A stretch of DNA of 36,352 nt. Source: Chlamydiota bacterium. GTDB lineage: Bacteria > Chlamydiota > Chlamydiia > Chlamydiales > Rhabdochlamydiaceae. Below the pieces are notes generated by a model. That model worked only from the letters and a program-made list of their open reading frames with translations. It was not told the origin of the DNA and did no database searches. A program made the position numbers and the translations under genes. Shown here piece after piece: positions 29,585 through 36,352 of this stretch. The stretch is taken from NCBI GenBank assembly GCA_022614855.1, contig JAKEHU010000021.1, positions 1 to 36,352 of the forward strand, read 5' to 3'. Numbering within the stretch: position 1 is the stretch's first letter; the number at the start of each line of letters is the position of its first letter.

Positions 29585-31289
29585 ACTTGATAAGGATTTG
29601 CCTTGTATGTGGCAATCTTTCAATTTCTGCAAAATAAAATTGAAATTCTTTTTTAAAGAAATCTTGAAAAAGACTTTCAACCTCTTCTTTTGAACATTTT
29701 CTAGTTAAATAGAGACAAGGAATCAACTCTTTGAAAGAAGGGTTTTTGGCTTGCTCTATAATTGCATGGATTTTTTCCTTCTTTTCAATGGGAGAAAAAG
29801 AAAAACACATTTTGCATATCCAATAAAACGGATGGGTTCTTTTTAGGGGAATGAGTAGGTGAAAATAGGGGTAAGTGGCATAGAGAAGCGCCACTTTAAA
29901 AAAGTTTGCATTTTGCAAAATTAGAAAACGGTTACTAGTTTTATATACAGTATCCAATTCAAAGACTTTAATAGAAAAAAAAGGGGTAAGGACAAGTTTA
30001 GAAACAAAGGAAAAAGCAAAATTAAATAGTCTCAGTGAGATAAATATCGTAAACAAAAGCATGACCCATCCCATGATGGCGAAGCTTTGCGATGAGGAAA
30101 TTTGAAATACATCGCCGTAAAGAAAAATCGCAAATGAGGCGAGAAACACACCACAAAAACTCATAAAATTTGCAGCTGCAATGGCCTGACCTCGCGATTC
30201 GTCTGGACTTGCAATTTGGATGAAAGAGTCGAAGGGAACAGCAAACCAGCCGCCAAACATTCCAAGAAAAAAAAGTATCAAAATCACAGCAATGAGTTGT
30301 GAAGAAAAAGCATGCAGAAGGAGCAACATGATGAAAATCAAAATTCCTGCTAAGCAAGAAAGACCGAGTTCGATCCATTTTTTAGAAATGCGTCCAGCTA
30401 TATAAGCGCCACAAGCAATTCCAAAAGCAGTGGATAAAAAGAGGTAGCCCCCTGCAACTTCTGAGAAGTGCAAAGATTCCATTGCAAAGGGAATGATATT
30501 GAGCTGGGTGAAAGCTCCGACGAAAAAGAAAAAAGAAGTTCCGACGATTGCTATGAGAAGATGTGGATACTCTTTGCATTTTTTTAAAGTAAGAGCGAAT
30601 TCCTTTAAAAAAAAAGAGGTGAGCTTCCTTTTGCTTCCCTTAGGTTCAGTATATTGAATTCCCAAACTGCTGATGAATCCAATGACAGCCATCAAAAGAC
30701 AGAAATTGGCGACCAGGGTAAATCCCCGATGGGTAATTTCAGTCATAAAAGAAGCCAGAAAAGCACCAGCGATAATGGCCAGATAAGTAAAAGAGGTGAT
30801 GAGTCCATTTGCTTTTGAAATTTGATTTTTTGGAACAATTTCTGGGATAATTCCATATTTAGAAGGGCCAAAGATAGCGCTATGCGTAGAGAGAATGAAA
30901 AGAAGTCCATAACCAGCCCATATACTTTTTACCCAAAAAGCGACAATCGCCAAAAGGAAGGTGACAATTTCCACAGCTTTAATCGAAATGATGAGCCGGT
31001 TTTTGCTAAATCGATCGGCTAAAATCCCCGCTACAGGTGAAAAAAGCAGAAAAGGAATGACATAAATTGCTCCTGCTAAAGAGAGAATGGTACTCGCATG
31101 CTGCTGTCCTTTTAGGTCAATGAGAAAGTAGATCAAGACAAATTTATAAATATTATCGTTCAAAACACTGAGAAATTGGGATATATTTAAAAAAGCTAAA
31201 GAATGGTCGGGCTTTTTAAATTTAAAAATTTTTAAAAAAAATTTATCTAGAAAATCATAAAAGCCAGACTTAGGTTTAAATAAAGCCAT
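29568..31289 (-). CDS. MFS transporter, YgeD/LplT-like
   Basis: A 573-residue major facilitator superfamily protein. The first 420 residues hold about 12 membrane spans. The loop after TM2 has the MFS signature in GILADRFSKNRLI, and TM4 carries HSAIFGPSKYGIIPEIVP, the motif typical of the LplT lysophospholipid transporter group (YgeD). In E. coli LplT flips lysophospholipids that Aas then re-acylates. Here a C-terminal addition of about 150 residues (from about 425) carries few membrane features and no acyltransferase H-x4-D motif, so it is not an Aas fusion; its role is unknown. From memory Chlamydia CT641 (ygeD) also neighbours recC and recB. Only 10 bp separate its start from the divergent recC start. 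Confidence 0.82.
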   Translation of the reverse strand: MALFKPKSGFYDFLDKFFLKIFKFKKPDHSLAFLNISQFLSVLNDNIYKFVLIYFLIDLKGQQHASTILSLAGAIYVIPFLLFSPVAGILADRFSKNRLIISIKAVEIVTFLLAIVAFWVKSIWAGYGLLFILSTHSAIFGPSKYGIIPEIVPKNQISKANGLITSFTYLAIIAGAFLASFMTEITHRGFTLVANFCLLMAVIGFISSLGIQYTEPKGSKRKLTSFFLKEFALTLKKCKEYPHLLIAIVGTSFFFFVGAFTQLNIIPFAMESLHFSEVAGGYLFLSTAFGIACGAYIAGRISKKWIELGLSCLAGILIFIMLLLLHAFSSQLIAVILILFFLGMFGGWFAVPFDSFIQIASPDESRGQAIAAANFMSFCGVFLASFAIFLYGDVFQISSSQSFAIMGWVMLLFTIFISLRLFNFAFSFVSKLVLTPFFSIKVFELDTVYKTSNRFLILQNANFFKVALLYATYPYFHLLIPLKRTHPFYWICKMCFSFSPIEKKEKIHAIIEQAKNPSFKELIPCLYLTRKCSKEEVESLFQDFFKKEFQFYFAEIERLPHTRQILIKFTMSK

Positions 31290-31299
31290 TCAATTTTTT

Positions 31300-34260
31300 A
31301 TGTGTAGCCAAGTTTATTTTTCAAATTCCACCGATGTGCTAATCGATTTTCTCGTAGAAAATCTCTATTCAAATAGTTCGCCATTCCTAAAGAGAATTAT
31401 TGTTATTCCCGATTTTACCTTGAAGAAAATCCTTTTTCAAAAGATCACAGAGAAAAAGGCCATTGCTGCTGGAATATCTGTTTGGAATCTGGCACAAACT
31501 CTTTCTCATCATAATAAAGATAAGAAATTTCTCTCACATTTACAACTTTCATTTTCTTTGCAGCAAGAAATCGAGAAAATATTAAATCAAAAAAAGAAGA
31601 AGATTTTTACTCCTCTCACCAAATATCTCTCGAGAAAAAATCGAATTGGGCCTCTTTGCGACAACTTGAGCAGAGTCTTTTTGCACTACACTATCCATGG
31701 AAAAAAAACTCTCAAACATTGGTTAAAAGAAGAGGGTTGGAAACAAGAGCTTTGGAAAATTGTATTGGGTGATCAAGAGCTCTGCAAAGAAAATGAAAAT
31801 TGTTACCATTTTTTTGGATTTTCCCATTTGCCCTCCTTTTATTTACATTTTTTTAAGGAGTTAGGAGCAAAGTTTTACTCTTTTTCTCCCTGCCGAGTAT
31901 TTTGGGAAGATTTTTATTCTGAGAAAGAAAAAATATTTATCCAAAAATCTTTAGAAAAACAAAAAGTCTCCTTTGCTAAAACAGAAGCATTTACCTCCTA
32001 TTTACAAGATCAAAATCCACTTCTCGCAAATTGGGGAAAGATCGGAAGAAAAAGAGCGCAAGATTTTGAATTGGAAACAGTAGAAATAAAGGAAAAGTAT
32101 CTTCAAAAAGAAGGGAAAACCATTTTGCATTCCATGCAAAATGACATTTTAAATGGGACTATAACGAAAATCCGTTATGACTTTGATGAAACCACTTGCC
32201 TTATAGCTGCTACTTCTCCTCTTCGGGAAATCGAGATTTTGTATGACGAGCTACTCAGTAAAAAAATTTCTCTCCATGAAGTTTTGATCTTGGCTCCTGA
32301 TATCGAAAAATATATCCCCTTTATTCATGCAGTATTTGGAGCCAAAAATAGTCAAATCCCCTATGCCATCTTTGGGGTTAAATTAAAGAGGCAAAATTCC
32401 TTAGCTACAGCCTTTTTGCATTTTCTCTCTCTTCCAAAAAATCGATTTTCCAAAGATGCGATTTTGGACCTCTTTTCTTTTTCAGAATGGAGAGAAAAAT
32501 TCCAAATTTCAGAAAGTGAGTTTGCTACAATAAAATATTGGATAGAAAAGACAAACATTCGTTGGGGAATAGATTCGCAGTATGTACGAGAAAAAAGCGG
32601 ATTAAATAAAGAATTTAACTCTTTTGAAAAGGGGATTGATCGACTTTTTTCAGGCCTCATTTTTCAAAAGCCTGTTTTAGATCTAGTTCGTCTAAATGAG
32701 ATCGATCTTTTTGACAAATGGATTCAGTTATTTTTTCATCTAAAAGAAGATCTTGCTCCTTTGGAAAATGGCACAGAGATGACCATTTCTTCTTGGCTAA
32801 AATATCTGGTCTCTCTACTTGAAAACTATTTTTCCTTCGAAGAAAATGACCTCTTTTTTAAAAGTGTAAAAAAAGAAGCTAAATCTCTTGATTCCTTAAA
32901 TGAAGTAAAAATTCCATTTGAACGAGTGGAAAGAATTATAGAAAAAGTTGCAGATAGTGCCACTGCCAACTTTCAGGAAAATCAACTTCATGCCGTAAAG
33001 TTTGCCTCTATCAGAGAGGGTTGGATCTTTCCACAAGATTTGATCTATTTAGTAGGAATGGAAGAAGAAAAATTTCCAAGGCCTGAGCAAAGGAATTCTC
33101 TATTTGATGAAAGTTTTGAAAAAAAAAGTAGCTTTTTTCCCACTCAAGCTGATCTTGATCATTACCTATTTCTCTCTCTTTTTTTAAGTGCAAAAAACTT
33201 TTTTTATGTGAGCTATTCTACCATTTCTCATGAGGATCAAAAGCCACTGGAGCCAGCTCCCATTGTGCAAGAGCTATTTTCTTTTATAAAAACCCATTAT
33301 GGGTTGGATTGCAAAAAAAGCCCCTCTCTGACATTGCCTTTTGCCATTGACCCTGTTTCTATTCCGGATCTCTTTAATATCAAGATAAATTCTATTGAGA
33401 TAGCCTCAAGCGTAATTGAGATAAAAAAAATAAAGAGTTTGATGAAACATCCTTTAAGATTTTTTTTAAAGGAGGTTCTAGGGCTATCTCTAGATTCAGA
33501 TCATGATCATACAGAATTTACCCTGTCTCCTCTTTTGAAATACAAACTTTTAAAAGATGGTAGAAAAAAACCGTTCGAAGAGGTGTGGAGTCTAGCAGAA
33601 AAAAGGGGACAGCTTCCGATTGGAGTTTTTACACAAGTTGCTAAAAAGACAATTGAAGAGGAGATAGAAAAGAGAAAAGAATCGTTAAAAAAACTCGACC
33701 TTTCTGAAGAAGAGCTTTTTACAATTGAACTAAATTCTCTTTGTTCAAGAACAGAGTGGATTGAAAAAAATCATCTACTTCTTCCTTCTCTCAAAGTGTT
33801 TGTAGAGGAAAAAGAGGTAGAAATCATAGGAGAAATTGACCAGGTATCTAAAAAAGGAATGGCTATTTTTGAAAAAAAAGATTTTGTAAATCAACTTGCC
33901 ATCTGGCCAATCTATCTCATCTATCTTCGTCTCTGCTCTCTCTTTCCCCATTTATCTCCTCATTTGCTTTTTTTGGATGATTCCTTCCAAAATCCTGAAA
34001 ATGTAGAGCAGGGTTTGATTGATTATCTCTCTTATTACCAGCTCTCTTGTCACCACCCTTCTCCACTTTTGCAAGATTGGGCTGAACCCCTGTTGAAAGG
34101 AGACGAAGAGATTTTTATAGAGACCTTTGAAAAAACCCAAATCGAACGAGATGAAATACTCCACTTTCTTTTTTCAAAGAAAAAAAAGCCGTCACCTTCA
34201 GCCATTTTTCAAAATTGGTCTCCCATTTTGCGAAAATATTTTAAAACAGTCAGGTTCTGA
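31300..34260 (+). CDS. recC: Exodeoxyribonuclease V gamma subunit (RecC)
   Basis: A 986-residue RecC, somewhat shorter than E. coli RecC (1122). RecC is an inactive helicase fold that holds RecB and RecD, splits the DNA and recognises Chi. The N-terminus VYFSNSTDVLIDFLVENLY aligns with the RecC start (VYHSNRLDVL in E. coli). Other recognisable parts are SRVFLHYTIHG, CYHFFGFSHLPSFYLHFFKEL and, in the helicase-like second half, HAVKFASIREGWIFPQDLIYLVGMEEEKFPR (both quoted in part). As expected for RecC the ATPase motifs are degenerate. The stop overlaps the recB ATG by one base (TGATG), so the two are translationally coupled. recD is not in the window. Confidence 0.93.
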   Translation: MCSQVYFSNSTDVLIDFLVENLYSNSSPFLKRIIVIPDFTLKKILFQKITEKKAIAAGISVWNLAQTLSHHNKDKKFLSHLQLSFSLQQEIEKILNQKKKKIFTPLTKYLSRKNRIGPLCDNLSRVFLHYTIHGKKTLKHWLKEEGWKQELWKIVLGDQELCKENENCYHFFGFSHLPSFYLHFFKELGAKFYSFSPCRVFWEDFYSEKEKIFIQKSLEKQKVSFAKTEAFTSYLQDQNPLLANWGKIGRKRAQDFELETVEIKEKYLQKEGKTILHSMQNDILNGTITKIRYDFDETTCLIAATSPLREIEILYDELLSKKISLHEVLILAPDIEKYIPFIHAVFGAKNSQIPYAIFGVKLKRQNSLATAFLHFLSLPKNRFSKDAILDLFSFSEWREKFQISESEFATIKYWIEKTNIRWGIDSQYVREKSGLNKEFNSFEKGIDRLFSGLIFQKPVLDLVRLNEIDLFDKWIQLFFHLKEDLAPLENGTEMTISSWLKYLVSLLENYFSFEENDLFFKSVKKEAKSLDSLNEVKIPFERVERIIEKVADSATANFQENQLHAVKFASIREGWIFPQDLIYLVGMEEEKFPRPEQRNSLFDESFEKKSSFFPTQADLDHYLFLSLFLSAKNFFYVSYSTISHEDQKPLEPAPIVQELFSFIKTHYGLDCKKSPSLTLPFAIDPVSIPDLFNIKINSIEIASSVIEIKKIKSLMKHPLRFFLKEVLGLSLDSDHDHTEFTLSPLLKYKLLKDGRKKPFEEVWSLAEKRGQLPIGVFTQVAKKTIEEEIEKRKESLKKLDLSEEELFTIELNSLCSRTEWIEKNHLLLPSLKVFVEEKEVEIIGEIDQVSKKGMAIFEKKDFVNQLAIWPIYLIYLRLCSLFPHLSPHLLFLDDSFQNPENVEQGLIDYLSYYQLSCHHPSPLLQDWAEPLLKGDEEIFIETFEKTQIERDEILHFLFSKKKKPSPSAIFQNWSPILRKYFKTVRF

Positions 34261-36352
34261 TGGAATTTAATATTTTAGATCGCAATCTTCCCATCTTTCA
34301 AAATTATTTTTTAGAAGCATCGGCTGGAACAGGCAAGACATTTACCATTCAACAGCTCATCGTAAGGTTGATTATTGAAGGAAATAACCCCCTTACTCTT
34401 GATCAGATTTTAGCTGTAACCTTTACAAGGGAAGCAGCAAGAGAATTGAAAAGACGCGTTCGGGCAAATTTAGAAGAGGTAATTCATCTTTTAAGAGGAA
34501 ACCACCGAAGTCAGTGGGATTATTTGAATGCCATTTTGGATAGAGGAATAGAAGAGGTAAAAAAAACCATGCGAAGAGCTGAAGAAGCTCTCTTATCTTT
34601 TGATCGTGCTGCCATTTTCACCATTCATGGCTTTTGCTTTAGAATGGTTTCAGAGTTTGCTTTTGAAGCAAATGTTCCCTTTTCTTCTGGAGATATTGCA
34701 GAAAATAAAATGGAGAAAGAAATTTTGGAATCTGTGAAAGAGCTTTTATCCAATTCAGAGAAAATGGATCGATTTAGCCCCAGTCAAATCAGCTCGCTTC
34801 TTCGAAAATATCGCTATGATTTTGACCGAATTTTTATTGCTATTTCCCAGCTCATTTTTAAACCTCACAAGGAAGAGACCATTTCCATCGATTCGATCAG
34901 AGAAGAAATTAAGAGATTTTCTTTCGTAGAAAAAAGCAAATTTATTCAAGATTTTCAAACTGCCATTCCCTTGTTTAAACGGTTGGATAGAGAACCTTTT
35001 CACCAGCAAGCCTTTTTTTTAGCCAATATCTTGGAAAAAGGAATAGTAAGTTCAGAAGAGGTGGACTTTATTTTAGAGCAAAAAGAATGGTTCCTGGAAA
35101 AGATGGATCCATCTAACCTCAAAAGTTCTGCAAATCTCGACAGAATTCATTTTCATTATCCAAAACTTTTTTTTGAACTGAATGAAAAGCTAACTCCTCT
35201 TTTAAATAAAATCAAAGATCCTAAACAGATTTTATTCTCTCTTGCAAAAACCATTTTTTCAGAATTAGAACAGAAAAGTGAAGATGGAGAAATCTTTCAT
35301 CCCGATCTGCTTTTAAAACAGATGGAAACTGCTCTGGATCAAAAACCCTTTTCACAAAAAATTTCTCAAAAATATAAAGCACTCATTGTGGATGAGTTTC
35401 AAGATACCGATCCTATCCAATGGGCAATTTTTCAAAAGCTTTTTTTAGGAAAAAATCATCTCGTCTATCTCGTAGGAGATCCAAAACAATCGATTTATGG
35501 ATTTCGAAATGCCGACCTTCCCACCTATATGGATGCATTAAAACAATTAGGAAAAGAGAGCCATGTTTCTCTGACCACAAATTTTCGCTCCCATCCCAAT
35601 TTAATCCATGGATTGAACCTTTTGCTATCGGATGAAATTTCCTCCAATTGGCTCAACATTCCCAATAAAAAAATAACCCTATCTTATAAAAGTGTCAAAG
35701 CAGGACTGAACTTTGAAACAAAAGAAGGGAATTCTTCCATCCATTTTTTTCTCGCAAAAGGAAATCTGGGAAGAGAAAGAAGTTGGCCCAATAGAGATCT
35801 TGAAGAGGAGACACTGTTTCCTTTTATAGCAGACGAAATTTTGCATTTAAGACAAAAAACCCATTCTTTTCATGACATTGCCATCTTGGTAAAAGATCGT
35901 TTTCAAGGCAGTCGCCTGCAAGCTTTTTTAGAGCAGAGGCAGATTCCAACGAATCTCAAAAATCCAAAAGTAGCTGAAGAATCCCTTGCTTTAAAAGAAA
36001 TGGAAGCTTTTTTGCAGCTTATGGAAAGTCCCACTGAAAAAAATATAAAAAGAATTTTAGCAGGACCCTTTTTCAACTTTAGCTATTCCATGATTCTCGA
36101 TGCAAAAAAAAGCGAGATCATCCAAAAAATGCAATCGCAGCTCGTAGAGTTGAGAGCTCTCTTCAAAGAAAAAGGGTTTGGCGCGGCATTTCATGCCTTT
36201 TTATTTACTGATATCGATGGAAAACCCCCTATAAAAAATGCTATTTTTGCCGAGGGGCTTTCTTTTTATCAAAATCTTCGATCTTTAAGCGAATCTTTAA
36301 TGGAAGAAGATGCATTACACCGCCCCTCCCATCTTTTAAAAATTCTAGAAGA
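34260..36352 (+). CDS. recB: Exodeoxyribonuclease V beta subunit (RecB), 3' end outside the window
   Basis: The frame stays open from the ATG at 34260 to the window end, giving the first 697 residues of RecB. This is the UvrD-like SF1 helicase half of the protein; the nuclease domain lies beyond the edge. Walker A is ASAGTGKT (residues 20-27), motif Ia ILAVTFTREAARELKRRV, Walker B VDEFQDTDP (Asp378 on), motif III GDPKQSIYGFR (406-416) and motif IV TTNFRSHP. AIFTIHGFCFRMV is the usual RecB block before domain 1B. Working with RecC it would unwind and resect broken ends and load RecA. It is read by one-base stop/start overlap from recC. Confidence 0.95.
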   Translation, partial: MEFNILDRNLPIFQNYFLEASAGTGKTFTIQQLIVRLIIEGNNPLTLDQILAVTFTREAARELKRRVRANLEEVIHLLRGNHRSQWDYLNAILDRGIEEVKKTMRRAEEALLSFDRAAIFTIHGFCFRMVSEFAFEANVPFSSGDIAENKMEKEILESVKELLSNSEKMDRFSPSQISSLLRKYRYDFDRIFIAISQLIFKPHKEETISIDSIREEIKRFSFVEKSKFIQDFQTAIPLFKRLDREPFHQQAFFLANILEKGIVSSEEVDFILEQKEWFLEKMDPSNLKSSANLDRIHFHYPKLFFELNEKLTPLLNKIKDPKQILFSLAKTIFSELEQKSEDGEIFHPDLLLKQMETALDQKPFSQKISQKYKALIVDEFQDTDPIQWAIFQKLFLGKNHLVYLVGDPKQSIYGFRNADLPTYMDALKQLGKESHVSLTTNFRSHPNLIHGLNLLLSDEISSNWLNIPNKKITLSYKSVKAGLNFETKEGNSSIHFFLAKGNLGRERSWPNRDLEEETLFPFIADEILHLRQKTHSFHDIAILVKDRFQGSRLQAFLEQRQIPTNLKNPKVAEESLALKEMEAFLQLMESPTEKNIKRILAGPFFNFSYSMILDAKKSEIIQKMQSQLVELRALFKEKGFGAAFHAFLFTDIDGKPPIKNAIFAEGLSFYQNLRSLSESLMEEDALHRPSHLLKILE

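Noticed and set aside
30022-30378. A 118-codon minus-strand frame within the transporter gene
   Set aside because: It is a second frame on the same strand as the well-supported MFS gene, with no recognisable features.

Overview
The window reads as chromosomal DNA of a chlamydia-like bacterium (phylum Chlamydiota) outside the classical Chlamydiaceae. It is AT-rich and tightly packed. The case rests on gene content: two MOMP-like porins, a thrS-parA-gp6D block carrying relatives of chlamydial plasmid genes, a GlmU-like acyltransferase lacking the uridylyltransferase domain beside ispA, and recC/recB divergent from a YgeD/LplT-type transporter. The GH63 glycosidases, the glucokinase and the many repeats fit an environmental lineage (Simkania, Rhabdochlamydia or Parachlamydia type); I cannot fix the family from sequence alone.

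Layout. 1-2071: a membrane J-domain protein, then acylphosphatase and YggT on the minus strand. 2112-5810: an overlapping plus-strand operon of a GspL/PilM-like protein, a GspM/PilO-like coiled-coil protein, a MORN/YwqK-type repeat lipoprotein and 5-formyltetrahydrofolate cyclo-ligase. 5983-9002: a small exported protein, an OppA-type peptide-binding lipoprotein and a divergent NlpC/P60 hydrolase. 9179-11812: tandem MOMP-like porins, each with its own promoter-like signal, 5'UTR hairpin and terminator. 11938-15547 (minus): glucokinase coupled to a GH63 glycosidase. 15817-19142: a small exported protein, recA, then ispA and a left-handed beta-helix acyltransferase. 19359-21137: tRNA-Pro(GGG), ung, dapA. 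21132-27216 (minus): thrS, parA, gp6D and a second GH63 glycosidase, each overlapping or nearly touching the next. 27493-29584: two beta-barrel outer membrane proteins. 29568-36352: the transporter, then recC and recB, with recB running off the window end.

The most unusual signal is a dispersed structured repeat. Full copies are about 164 bp (6386-6549, 27330-27494), half copies lie at 1-101 and 15545-15630, and short derivatives at 5885-5962, 15698-15763 and 19511-19563. It has terminal inverted repeats, an inner stem and an apical hairpin. The two arms of a copy match each other better than they match other copies. Its end reads outward as GGTTCATG, and in four places that ATG is the apparent start codon of the next gene (J-domain protein, small exported protein, glk, outer membrane protein). 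A remnant of the same end encodes the last codons of dapA and supplies the stop codons of both dapA and the converging GH63 gene. A second repeat family (ACCACAGAG...CACAGAG) surrounds one derivative and also lies upstream of recA and thrS.

Functional themes: glucose release and phosphorylation (GH63 plus Glk), peptidoglycan turnover and peptide uptake (NlpC/P60 plus OppA, with DapA for precursor synthesis), outer membrane porins, and DNA repair (RecA, RecB, RecC, Ung). No protein-coding gap exceeds 300 bases. No rRNA, CRISPR array or transposase gene is visible.
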